This document shows, piece after piece, positions 1-14,876 of a stretch of 64,000 nt of DNA; position 1 is the first letter of the stretch; each line of letters opens with the position of its first letter. Both the position numbers and the translations under genes were made by a program. The notes below the pieces were generated by a model. The model was not told the origin of the DNA. It saw nothing but the letters and a program-made list of their open reading frames with translations, and ran no database searches. The stretch comes from Apostichopus japonicus (lineage: Eukaryota; Echinodermata; Holothuroidea; Aspidochirotida; Stichopodidae): contig NC_092565.1 in NCBI RefSeq assembly GCF_037975245.1, positions 2,116,499-2,180,498 on the forward strand, read 5' to 3'.

Positions 1-317
1 AAATTCGATCGATCGGTACCGCACGTTCGCTCGATCGGTACCGAACATTCGATCGATCGATGCCGAACATTCGAATCATCGGTATTGCACATTCGATTGA
101 TCGGTACCGAACATTCGGTTAATCGGTACCGCACATTCGATTCATCGGTATCGAACATTGGATTGATCGTTACCGCACATTCGATTGATCGGCACCGAAC
201 AATCGATTAATCGGTGCCGAACATTCGGTTGATCGGTGCCGAACTTTAGATAGATCAGTACCGCACATTCGATTCATCGGTACCGCACATTCGATCGATC
301 GCTACCGCACATTCGAT

Positions 318-1100
318 TCATCGGTGCCGCAAATTCGATCGATCGGTACCGCACGTTCGCTCGATCGGTACCGAACATTCGATCGATCGATGCCGAACAT
401 TCGAATCATCGGTATTGCACATTCGATTGATCGGTACCGAACATTCGGTTAATCGGTACCGCACATTCGATTGATAGGTACCGCACATTCGATTGATAGT
501 TGCCGAATATTCGATTGATCGGTGCCGCACATTCGATTTATCGGTACCGCACATTCGATTGATCGGCACCGAACAATCGATTAATCGGTGCCGAACATTC
601 GATTGATCGGTGCCGAACTTTAGATAGATCAGTACCGCACATTCGATTCATCGGTACCGAACATTCGAATCATCGGTATTGCACATTCGATTGATCGGTA
701 CCGAACATTCGATTGATCGGTGCCGAACATTCGATTGATCGGTGCCGAACATTCGATTGATTGGTACCGCACATTAGATTTATCGGTATCGCACATTCGA
801 TTGATCGGTACCGCACATTCGATTGATAGGTACCGAACATTCGATTGATAGGGGCCGAACATTCGATTGATAGGGGCCGAACATTCGATTGATCGGTATC
901 GCACATTCGATTGATCGGTACCGCACATCAGATTTATCAGTACCGTACATTCGATTCATCGGTACCAAACATTCGATTAATCGGTACCGCACATTCGATT
1001 GATCGTTACCAAACATCAGATTTATCGGTACCGCACATTCGATTGATCGGTACCAAACATTCGATTGATCGGTACCGCACATTCGATTGATCGTTACCAA
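318..1100. repeat. Satellite sub-block duplicated at +1,983 bp
   Basis: This monomer series recurs almost unchanged at about 2,301-3,080. The 318-569 part also recurs at 7,300-7,551. The order of variant monomers, not just the monomer, is repeated, so a block of about 90 monomers was copied as a unit. Confidence 0.75.
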
Positions 1101-1662
1101 ACATCAGATTTATCGGTACCGCACATTCGATTGATCGGTATCGAACATTGGATTGATCGTTACCGCACATTCGATTGATCGGTGCCGAACTTTAGATAGA
1201 TCAGTACCGCACATTCGATTGATCGGTACCGAACATTCGAATCATCGGTATTGCACATTCGATTGATCGGTACCGAACATTCGATTGATCGGTGCCGAAC
1301 ATTCGATTGATCGGTGCCGAACATTCGATTGATTGGTACCGCACATTAGATTTATCGGTATCGCACATTCCATTGATCGGTACCGCACATTCGATTGATA
1401 GGTACCGAACATTCGATTGATAGGGGCCGAACATTCGATTGATCGGTACCGAACATCATTCGATTGATCGGTACCTCACATTCGATTGATCGGTATGGAA
1501 CATTCCATTTATCGGTACCGAACATTCGAATGTTCGGTACCGCACATTCGATTTATCGGTACCGCACGTTCGATTGATCGGCACCGAACAATCGATTAAT
1601 CGGTGCCGAACATTCGATTGATCGGTGCCGAACTTTAGATAGATCAGTACCGCACATTCGAT

Positions 1663-2083
1663 TCATCGGTACCGAACATTCGAATCATCGGTATTGCACA
1701 TTCGATTGATCGGTACCGAACATTCGGTTAATCGGTACCGCGCATTCGATTGATAGGTACCGAACATTCGATTGATAGTTGCCGAATATTCGATTGATCG
1801 GTGCCGAATATTCGATTGATCGGTGCCGAACATTCGATTGATCGGTACCGAGCTTTCGATTGATCGGTACCGAACATTCGATTGATCGGTGCCGACCATT
1901 CGATTGATCGGTACCGCACATTCGATTCATCGGTACCACACATTCGATCGATCGCTACCGCACATTCGATCGATCGGTGCCACACATTCGATCGATCGGT
2001 ACCGCACATTCGATCGATCGGTACCGAACATTCGATTAATCGGTACCGCACATTCGATTGATATGTACCGAACATTCGATTGA
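1663..2083. repeat. Satellite sub-block present three times (1,663; 7,630; 9,692)
   Basis: The same ordered set of variant monomers, including GAGCTTTCG, GCCGACCATTCG and ATATGTACCG forms, appears at 1,663-2,083, 7,630-8,050 and 9,692-10,112. The offsets are 5,967 and 2,062 bp and are constant across the block. This shows block duplication inside the array. Confidence 0.75.
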
Positions 2084-5000
2084 TAGGTGCCGAACATTCG
2101 AATCATCGGTATTGCACATTCGATTGATCGGTACCGAACATTCGGTTAATCGGTACCGCACATTCGATTGATCGGTATCGAACATTGGATTGATCGTTAC
2201 CGCACATTCGATTGATCGGCACCGAACAATCGATTAATCGGTGCCGAACATTCGGTTGATCGGTGCCGAACTTTAGATAGATCAGTACCGCACATTCGAT
2301 TCATCGGTGCCGCAAATTCGATCGATCGGTACCGCACGTTCGCTCGATCGGTACCGAACATTCGATCGATCGATGCCGAACATTCGAATCATCGGTATTG
2401 CACATTCGATTGATCGGTACCGAACATTCGGTTAATCGGTACCGCACATTCGATTGATAGGTACCGAACATTCGATTGATAGTTGCCGAATATTCGATTG
2501 ATCGGTGCCGCACATTCGATTTATCGGTACCGCACATTCGATTGATCGGCACCGAACAATCGATTAATCGGTGCCGAACATTCGATTGATCGGTGCCGAA
2601 CTTTAGATAGATCAGTACCGCACATTCGATTCATCGGTACCGAACATTCGAATCATCGGTATTGCACATTCGATTGATCGGTACCGAACATTCGATTGAT
2701 CGGTGCCGAACATTCGATTGATCGGTGCCGAACATTCGATTGATTGGTACCGCACATTAGATTTATCGGTATCGCACATTCGATTGATCGGTACCGCACA
2801 TTCGATTGATAGGTACCGAACATTCGATTGATAGGGGCCGAACATTCGATTGATCGGTGCCGAACATTCGATTGATCGGTACCGAACATTCGATTGATCA
2901 GTACCGCACATTCGATCGATCGCGACCGCACATTCGATCGATGGGTACCGCACATTCGATCGATCGGTACCGCACATTCGATCGATCGGTACCGCACATT
3001 CGATTGATCGGTATCGAACATTCCACTGATCGGTACCGAACATTCGATTGATCGGTACCGCACATTCGATCGATCGGTACCGCTCATTCGATCGATCGGT
3101 ACCGCACATTCGATTGATCGGTACCGAACATTCTATTGATCGGTAACGAACATTCGATTGATCGGTACCGCACATCATTCGATTGATCGGTATCGCACAT
3201 TCGATTGATCGTTAGAGCACATTCGATTAATCGGTAACGCACATTCGATTGATTGGTACCGAATTTTCCATTCATCGGTACCTCACATTCGATTGATCGG
3301 TATGGAATATTCCATTTATCAGTACCGAACATTCGAATGTTCGCCACCGCACATTCGATTTATCGGTTTCGCACATTCGATTTATCGGTATCGCACATTC
3401 GATTTATCGGTACCGAACCTTCTATTAATCGGTGCCGCACATTCGATTGATCGGTACCGCACATTCTATTGATCGGTACCTCACATTCGATTGATCGGTA
3501 CCGCACATTCGATTAATAGGTATCGCACATTTAATTGATCGGTACCGCACATTCGATTAAAGTGAACAGCACATTCGAGTGATGGGTACCGCACATTCGA
3601 TTTATCGGTACCGCACATTCGATCAATCGGTACCGAACATTCTATGTATCGGTACCGCACATTCGATTGATCGGTACCGCACATTCGATTTATCGGTACC
3701 GCACATTCGAATTATAGGTACCGCACATTCGATTGATCGGTATCGCACATTCGATTGATCGGTACCGCACATCAGATTTATCAGTACCGTACATTCGATT
3801 CATCGGTACCAAACATTCGATTGATCGGTACCGCACATTCGATTGATCGTTACCAAACATCAGATTTATCGGTACCGCACATTCGATTGATCGGTATCGA
3901 ACATTGGATTGATCGGTGCCGCAAATTCGATTGATCGGTACCGAACATTCGATCGATCGATGCCGAACATTCGAATCATCGGTATTGCACATTCGATTGA
4001 TCGGTACCGAACATTCGGTTAATCGGTACCGCACATTCGATTGATCGGTATCGAACATTGGATTGATCGTTACCGCACATTCGATTGATCGGCACCGAAC
4101 AATCGATTAATCGGTGCCGAACATTCGATTGATCGGTGCCGAACTTTAGATAGATCAGTACCGCACATTCGATTCATCGGTACCGAACATTCGAATCATC
4201 GGTATTGCACATTCGATTGATCGGTACCGAACATTCGGTTAATCGGTACCGCGCATTCGATTGATAGGTACCGAAAATTCGATTGATAGTTGCCGAATAT
4301 TCGATTGATCGGTGCCGAACATTCGATTGATCGGTACCGAGCTTTCGATTGATCGGTACCGAACATTCGATTGATCGGTGCCGACCATTCGATTGATCGG
4401 TACCGCACATTCGATTCATCGGTACCACACATTCGATCGATCGCTACCGCACATTCGATCGATCGATGCCGCACATTCGATCGATCGGTACCGCACATTC
4501 GATCGATCGGTACCGAACATTCGATTAATCGGTATCGCACATTCGATTGATATGTACCGAACATTCGATTGATAGGTGCCGAACATTCTATTGATCGGTA
4601 CCGAGTTTTCGATTGATCGGTACCGAACAATCGATGGATCGGTGCCGAACATTCGATCGATCGGTGCCGAACATTTGATCGATCGGTACCGCACATTCGA
4701 TTGATCGGTACCGAACATTCTATTGATCGGTACCGCACATTGGATTGATCGGTATCGAACATTCGATTGATCGTTACCGCACATTCGATTGATCGGCACC
4801 GAACAATCGATTAATAGGTGCCGAACAATCGATGAATAGGTGCCGAACATTCGATAGATCAGTACCGCACATTCGATTCATGGGTACCGCACAATCGATC
4901 GATCGCTACCGCACATTCGATTCATCGGTATTGCACATTCGATTGATCGGTACGAAACATTCGATTAATCGGTACCGCACATTCGATTGATATGTACCGA

Positions 5001-8000
5001 ACATTCGATTGATAGGTGACGAACATTCGATTGATCCTTACCGAACATAAGATTGATCCGTACCGAACATTCGATTGATCGATTCCGCAAATTCAATTGA
5101 TCTGTACCGAACATTCGTTGATCGGTACCGCACATTCGATTGATCGGTACCGAACATTCGATTGATAGGTACCACACATTCGATTGATCCATACCTCACA
5201 TTCGATTAATAGGTACCGCACATTCGATTGGTAGGTACCGAACATTCGATTGATCGGTACCGAACATTAGATTGATCCGTACCGAACATTCGATTGATCG
5301 ATTCCGCACATTCAATTGATCTGTACCGAACATTCGGTTGATCCATATCTCACATTCGATTAATAGGTACCGCACATTCGATTGATTGGTACCGCTCATT
5401 CGATTGATCGGTACCGCACATTCGATTTATCGGTACCGCACATTCGATTGATTGGTACCGAATTTTCCATTTATCGGTACCTCACATTCGATTGATCGGT
5501 ATGGAATATTCCATTTATCAGTACCGAACATTCGAATGTTCGGTACCGCACATTCGATTTATCGGTACCGCACATTCTATTTATCGGTACCGCACATTAG
5601 ATTTATCGGTATCGCACATTCGATTGATAGGTACCGAACATTCGATTGATAGGGGCCGAACATTCGATTGATAGGGGCCGAACATTCGATTGATCGGTGC
5701 CGAACATTCGATTGATCGGTGCCGAACATTCGATTGATTGGTACCGCACATTAGATTTATCGGTATTGCACATTCGATTGATCGGTACCGCACATTCGAT
5801 TGAAAGGTACCGAACATTCGATTGATAGGGGCCGAACATTCGATTGATAGGGGCCGAACATTCGATTGATCGGTGCCGAACATTCGATTGATCGGTACCG
5901 AACATTCGATTGATCGGTAAAGCACATTCGATCGATCGCGACCGCACATTCGATCGATCGGTACCGCACATTCGATCGATCGGTACCGCACATTCGATCG
6001 ATCGGTACCGCACATTCGATTGATCGGTATCGAACATTCCACTGATCGGTGCCGAACATTCGATTGATCGGTACCGCACATTCGATCGATCGGTACCGCT
6101 CATTCGATCGATCGGTACCGCACATTCGATTGATCGGTACCGAACATTCTATTGATCGGTAACGAACATTCAATTGATCGGTACCGAACATTCGATTGAT
6201 CGGTACCGAACAATCGATGAATAGGTACCGCAGATTCGATTGATCGGTACCGCACATCATTCGATTGATCGGTATCGCACATTCGATTGATCGTTAGAGC
6301 ACATTCGATTAATCGGTAACGCACATTCGATTGATTGGTACCGAATTTTCCATTTATCGGTACCTCACATTCGATTGATCGGTATGGAATATTCCATTTA
6401 TCAGTACCGAACATTCGAATGTTCGGTACCGCACATTCGATTTATCGGTTTCGCACATTCGATTTATCGGTATCGCACATTCGATTTATCGGTACCGAAC
6501 CTTCTATTAATCGGTACCGCACATTCGATTGATCGGTACCGCACATTCGATTGATCGGTACCGCACATTCGATTAATAGGTATCGCACATTCCATTGATC
6601 GGTACCGCACATTCGATTAAAGTGAACAGCACATTCGAGTGATGGGTACCGCACATTCGATTTATCGGTTCCGTACATTCGATCAATCGGTACCGAACAT
6701 TCTATGTATCGGTACCGCACATTCGATTGATCGGTACCGCACATTCGATTTATCGGTACCGCACATTCGAATTATAGGTACCGCACATTCGATTGATCGG
6801 TATCGCACATTCGATTGATCGGTACCGCACATCAGATTTGTCAGTACCGTACATTCGATTGATCGGTACCGCACATTCGATTGATCGGTACCGCACATTC
6901 GATTGATCGTTACCAAACATCAGATTTATCGGTACCGCACATTCGATTGATCGGTACCAAACATTCGATTGATCGGTACCGCACATTCGATTGATCGTTA
7001 CCAAACATCAGATTTATCGGTACCGCACATTCGATTGATCGGTATCGAACATTGGATTGATCGTTACCGCACATTCGATTGATCGGCACCGAACAATCGA
7101 TTAATCGGTACCGCGCATTCGATTGATAGGTACCGAACATTCGATTGATAGTTGCCGAATATTCGATTGATCGGTGCCGAATATTCGATTGATCGGTGCC
7201 GAACATTCGTTTGATCGGTGCCGAACTTTAGATAGATCAGTACCGCACATTCGATTCATCGGTACCGCACATTCGATCGATCGCTACCGCACATTCAATT
7301 CATCGGTGCCGCAAATTCGATCGATCGGTACCGCACGTTCGCTCGATCGGTACCGAACATTCGATCGATCGATGCCGAACATTCGAATCATCGGTATTGC
7401 ACATTCGATTGATCGGTACCGAACATTCGGTTAATCGGTACCGCACATTCGATTGATAGGTACCGAACATTCGATTGATAGTTGCCGAATATTCGATTGA
7501 TCGGTGCCGCACATTCGATTTATCGGTACCGCACATTCGATTGATCGGCACCGAACAATCGATTAATCGGTGCCGAACATTCGATTGATCGGTGCCGAAC
7601 TTTAGATAGATCAGTACCGCACATTCGATTCATCGGTACCGAACATTCGAATCATCGGTATTGCACATTCGATTGATCGGTACCGAACATTCGGTTAATC
7701 GGTACCGCGCATTCGATTGATAGGTACCGAACATTCGATTGATAGTTGCCGAATATTCGATTGATCGGTGCCGAATATTCGATTGATCGGTGCCGAACAT
7801 TCGATTGATCGGTACCGAGCTTTCGATTGATCGGTACCGAACATTCGATTGATCGGTGCCGACCATTCGATTGATCGGTACCGCACATTCGATTCATCGG
7901 TACCACACATTCGATCGATCGCTACCGCACATTCGATCGATCGGTGCCACACATTCGATCGATCGGTACCGCACATTCGATCGATCGGTACCGAACATTC

Positions 8001-10819
8001 GATTAATCGGTACCGCACATTCGATTGATATGTACCGAACATTCGATTGATAGGTGCCGAACATTCTATTGATCGGTACCGAGTTTTCGATTGATCGGTA
8101 CCGAACAATCGATGGATCGGTGCCGAATATTCGATCGATCGGTGCCGCACGGTCGATCGATCGGTACCGAACATTCGATTGATCGATGCCGAACATTCGA
8201 TTCATCGGTATTGCACATTCGATTGATCGGTACCGAAAATTCGATTAATCGGTACCGCACATTCGATTGATATGTACCGAACATTCGATTGATAGGTGCC
8301 GAACATTCTATTGATCGGTACCGAGTTTTCGATTGATCGGTACCGAACAATCGATGGATCGGTGCCGAACATTCGATCGATCGGTGCCGAACATTCGATC
8401 GATCGGTACCGCACATTCGATTGATCGGTTCCGCACATTGGATCGATAGGTACCGCACATTCGATCGATCGGTACCGTTCATTCGATCGATCGGTACCGC
8501 ACATTCGATTGATCGGTACCGAACATTCGATCGATCGGTGTCGTAAGTTCGATCGATCGGTACCGCACGTTCGATCGATCGGTACCGAACATTCGAATGA
8601 TCGATGCCGAACATTCGATTCATCGGTATTGCACATTCGATTGATCGGTACCGAACATTCGATTAATCGGTACCGAGTTTTCGATTGATCGGTACGGATC
8701 GGTGCCGAACATTCGATCGATCGGTGCCGCACATTCGATCGATCGGTACCGCACATTCGATTGATCGGTTCCGCACATTCGATCGATCGGTACCGCACAT
8801 TCGATCGATCGGTACCGCACATTCGATTGTACGGTACCTAACATTCTATTGATCGGTACCGAACAATCGATGAATAGGTACCGCAGATTCGATTGATCGG
8901 TACCGCACATCATTCGATTGATCGGTATCGCACATTTGATTGATCGTTAGAGCACATTCGATTTATCGGTAACGCACATTCGATTGATTGGTACCGAATT
9001 TTCCATTTATCGGTACCTCACATTCGATTTATCGGTTTCGCACATTCGATTTATCGGTATCGCACATTCGATTTATCGGTAGAGAACATTCTATTAATTG
9101 GTACCGCACATTCGATTGATTAGTACCGCACATTCAATTCATTGGTATCGCACATTCGATCGATCGCGACCGCACATTCGATCGTTCGGTACCGCACATT
9201 CGATCGATCGGTACCGCACATTCGATCGATCGGTACCGCACATTCGATTGATCGGTATCGAACATTCCACTGATCGGTACCGAACATTCGATTGATCGGT
9301 ACCGCACATTCGATCGATCGGTACCGTTCATTCGATCGATCGGTACCGCACATTCGATTGATCGGTACCGAACATTCTATTGATCGGTACCGAACATTCG
9401 ATTGATCGGTATCGAACATTCGATTGATCGGTACCGAACAATCGATTAATAGGTACCGCAGATTCGATTGATCGGTACCGCACATCATTCGATTGATCGG
9501 TACCTCACATTCGATTGATCGGTATGGAACATTCCATTTATCGGTACCGAACATTCGAATGTTCGGTACCGCACATTCGATTTATCGGTACCGCACGTTC
9601 GATTGATCGGCACCGAACAATCGATTAATCGGTGCCGAACATTCGATTGATCGGTGCCGAACTTTAGATAGATCAGTACCGCACATTCGATTCATCGGTA
9701 CCGAACATTCGAATCATCGGTATTGCACATTCGATTGATCGGTACCGAACATTCGGTTAATCGGTACCGCGCATTCGATTGATAGGTACCGAACATTCGA
9801 TTGATAGTTGCCGAATATTCGATTGATCGGTGCCGAATATTCGATTGATCGGTGCCGAACATTCGATTGATCGGTACCGAACTTTCGATTGATCGGTACC
9901 GAACATTCGATTGATCGGTGCCGACCATTCGATTGATCGGTACCGCACATTCGATTCATCGGTACCACACATTCGATCGATCGCTACCGCACATTCGATC
10001 GATCGGTGCCACACATTCGATCGATCGGTACCGCACATTCGATCGATCGGTACCGAACATTCGATTAATCGGTACCGCACATTCGATTGATATGTACCGA
10101 ACATTCGATTGATAGGTGCCGAACATTCGATTGATAGTTGCCGAATATTCGATTGATCGGTGCCGAACATTCGGTTGATCGGTACCGAGCTTTCGATTGA
10201 TCGGTACCGAACAATCGATTGATCGGTACCGACCATTCGATTGATCGGTACCGCACATTCGATTCATCGGTACCACACATTTGATCGATCGCTACCGCAC
10301 ATTCGATCGATCGGTACCGCACATTCGATCGATCGGTGACGTAAATTCGATCGATCGGTACCGCACGGTCGATCGATCGGTACCGAACATTCGATTCATC
10401 GGTATTGCACATTCGATTGATCGGTACCGAACATTCGATTAATCGGTACCGCACATTCGATTGATATGTACCGAACATTCAGTTGATAGGTGCCGAAAAT
10501 TCTATTGATCGGTACCGAGTTTTCGATTGATCGGTACCGAACAATCGATGGATCGGTGCCGAACATTCGATCGATCGGTGCCGAACATTCGATCGATCGG
10601 TACCGAACATTCGATTGATCGGTTCCGCACATTCGATCGATCGGTACCGCACATTCGATTGTACGGTAGCGAACATTCTATTGATCGGTACCGAACAATC
10701 GATGAATAGGTACCGCAGATTCGATTGATCGGTACCGCACATCATTCGATTGATCGGTATCGCACATTTGATTGATCGTTAGAGCACATTCGATTTATCG
10801 GTAACGCGCATTCGATTGA

Positions 10820-11577
10820 TTGGTACCGAATTTTCCATTTATCGGTACCTCACATTCGATTGATCGGTATGGAACATTCGATTTATCGGTACCGAACATT
10901 CGAATGTTCGGTACCGCACATTCGATTTATCGGTTTCGCACATTCGATTTATCGGTATCGCACATTCGATTTATCGGTACCGAACATTCTATTAATTGGT
11001 ACCGCACATTCGATTGATCAGTACCGCACATTCAATTCATTCGTATCGCACATTCGATCGATAGCGACCGCACATTCGATCGTTCGGTACCGCACATTCG
11101 ATCGATCGGTACCGCACATTCGATCGATCGGTACCGCACATTCTATTGATCGGTACCGAACATTCTATTAATCGGTACCGCACATTCGATTGATCGGTAC
11201 CGCACATTCTATTGATCGGTACCTCACATTCGATTGATCGGTACCGCACATTCGATTAATAGGTATCGCACATTTAATTGATCGGTACCGCACATTCGAT
11301 TAAAGTGAACAGCACATTCGAGTGATGGGTACCGCACATTCGATTTATCGGTACCGCACATTCGATCAATCGGTACCGAACATTCTATGTATCGGTACCG
11401 CACATTCGATTGATCGGTACCGCACATTCGATTTATCGGTACCGCACATTCGAAATATAGGTACCGCACATTCGATTGATCGGTACCGCACATCAGATTT
11501 ATCAGTACCGTACATTCGATTGATCGGTACCAAACATTCGATTTATCGGTACCAAACATTCGATTGATCGGTACCAA
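10820..11577. repeat. Satellite sub-block duplicated at +1,817 bp (12,637-13,394)
   Basis: The long monomer series from 10,820 is repeated from 12,637 at a constant offset of 1,817 bp with very few base differences, including the rare non-canonical stretch AAAGTGAACAGCACATTCG. It is among the youngest-looking duplications in the array. Confidence 0.8.
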
Positions 11578-14500
11578 ACATCAGATTTATCGGTACCGCA
11601 CATTCTATTGATCGGTATCGAACATTGGATTGATCGTTACCGCACATTCGATTGATCGGCACCGAACATTCGATTAATCGGTGCCTAACATTCGATTGAT
11701 CTGTGCCGAACTTTAGATAGATCAGTACCGCACATTCGATTCATCGGTACCGCACATTCGATCGATCGCTACCGCACATTCGATTGATCGGCACCGAACA
11801 TTCGATTAATCGGTGCCTAACATTCGATTGATCTGTGCCGAACTTTAGATAGATCAGTACCGCACATTCGATTCATCGGTACCGCACATTCGATCGATCG
11901 CTACCGCACATTCGATCGATCGGTACCGCACATTCGATCGATCGGTGACGTAAATTCGATCTATCGGTACCGCACGGTCGATCGATCGGTACCGAACATT
12001 CGATTCATCGGTATTGCACATTCGATTGATCGGTACCGAACATTCGATTAATCGGTACCGCACATTCGATTGATATGTACCGAACATTCAGTTGATAGGT
12101 GCCGAAAATTCTATTGATCGGTACCGAGTTTTCGATTGATCGGTACCGAACAATCGATGGATCGGTGCCGAACATTCGATCGATCGGTGCCGAACATTCG
12201 ATCGATCGGTACCGCACATTCGATTGATCGGTTCCGCACATTGGATCGATCGGTACCGCACATTCGATCGATCGGTACCGTTCATTCGATCGATCGGTAC
12301 CGCACATTCGATTGATCGGTACCGAACATTCGATCGATCGGTGACGTAAATTCGATCGATCGGTACCGCACGTTCGATCGATCGGTACCGAACATTCGAT
12401 TGATCGATGCCGAACATTCGATTCATCGGTATTGCACATTCGATTGATCGGTACCGAACATTCGATTAATCGGTACCGAGTTTTCGATTGATCGGTACGG
12501 ATCGGTGCCGAACAATCGATGAATAGGTACCGCAGATTCGATTGATCGGTACCGCACATCATTCGATTGATCGGTATCGCACATTTGATTGATCGTTAGA
12601 GCACATTCGATATATCGGTAACGCACATTCGATTGATTGGTACCGAATTTTCCATTTATCGGTACCTCACATTCGATTGATCGGTATGGAACATTCGATT
12701 TATCGGTACCGAACATTCGAATGTTCGGTACCGCACATTCGATTTATCGGTTTCGCACATTCGATTTATCGGTATCGCACATTCGATTTATCGGTACCGA
12801 ACATTCTATTAATTGGTACCGCACATTCGATTGATCAGTACCGCACATTCAATTCATTCGTATCGCACATTCGATCGATCGCGACCGCACATTCGATCGT
12901 TCGGTACCGCACATTCGATCGATCGGTACCGCACATTCGATCGATCGGTACCGCACATTCTATTGATCGGTACCGAACATTCTATTAATCGGTACCGCAC
13001 ATTCGATTGATCGGTACCGCACATTCTATTGATCGGTACCTCACATTCGATTGATCGGTACCGCACATTCGATTAATAGGTATCGCACATTTAATTGATC
13101 GGTACCGCACATTCGATTAAAGTGAACAGCACATTCGAGTGATGGGTACCGCACATTCGATATATCGGTACCGCACATTCGATCAATCGGTACCGAACAT
13201 TCTATGTATCGGTACCGCACATTCGATTGATCGGTACCGCACATTCGATTTATCGGTACCGCACATTCGAAATATAGGTACCGCACATTCGATTGATCGG
13301 TACCGCACATCAGATTTATCAGTACCGTACATTCGATTGATCGGTACCAAACATTCGATTAATCGGTACCAAACATTCGATTGATCGGTACCAAACATCA
13401 GATTTATCGGTACCGCACATTCGATTGATCGGTATCGAACATTGGATTGATCGTTACCGCACATTCGATTGATCGGCACCGAACATTCGATTAATCGGTG
13501 CCGAACATTCGATTGATCTGTGCCGAACTTTAGATAGATCAGTACCGCACATTCGATTCATCGGTACCGCACATTCGATCGATCGCTACCGCATATTCGA
13601 TTGATCGGTGCCGCAAATTCGATCGATCGGTACCGCACGTTCGCTCGATCGGTACCGAACATTCGATTGATCGTTGCCGAACATTCGAATCATCGGTATT
13701 GCACATTCGATTGATCGGTACCGAACATTCGGTTAATCGGTACCGTACATTCGATTGATAGGTACCGAACATTAGATTGATAGTTGCCGAATATTCGATT
13801 GATCGGTGCCGAACATTCGATTGATCGGTACCGAGCTTTCGATTGATCGGTACCGAACAATCGATTGATCGGTGCCGAACATTCGATTGATCGGTGCCGA
13901 CCATTCGATTGATCGGTACCGCACATTCGATTCATCGGTACCACACATTCGATCGATCGCTACCGCACATTCGATCGATCGGTGCCGCACATTCGATCGA
14001 TCGGTACCGCACATTCGATCGATCGGTGACGTAAATTCGATCGATCGGTACCGACCATTCGATTGATCAGTACCGCACATTCAATTCATTGGTACCGCAC
14101 ATTTGATCGATCGCCACCGCACATTTGATCGATCGGTGCCGTAAATTTGATCGATCAGTACCGAACATTCGATTGATCCGTACCGCACATTCGATCGATC
14201 AGTGCCGCAAACTCGATCGATCGGCACCGCACGTTCGATCGATCGGTACCGAACATTCGATCGATCGATGCCGAACATTCGATTCATCGGTCTTGCACAT
14301 TGGATTGATCGGTACCGAACATTGGATTAATCGGTACCGCACATTCGATTTATATGTACCTAACATTCGATTAATAGGTGCCGAACATTCGATTGATCGG
14401 TACCGCACATTGGATTGATATGTACCGAACATTCGATTGATCGGTACCGCACATTCGATTGATGGGTTCCGAACATTCGATTGATAGGTGCCGAACATTC

Positions 14501-14876
14501 GATTGATCGGTACCGCACCTTCGATTCATCGGTACCGCACATTCGATCATTCGCTACCGCACATTTGATTCATCGGTGCCGCAAATTCGATCGATCGGTA
14601 CCGAACATGCGATCGATCGATGCCGAACATTCGAATCATCGGTATTGCACATTCGATTGATCGGTACCGCACATTCGATTGATAGGGGCCGAACATTCGA
14701 TTGATAGGGGCCGAACATTCGATTGATCGGTGCCGAACATTCGATTGATCAGTACCGAACATACGATTGATCGGTACCGAACATTCGATTGATCGGTGCC
14801 GAACATTCGATTGATCGGTGTCGAACTTTAGATAGATCAGTACCGCACATTCGATTCATCGGTACCGCACATTCGA

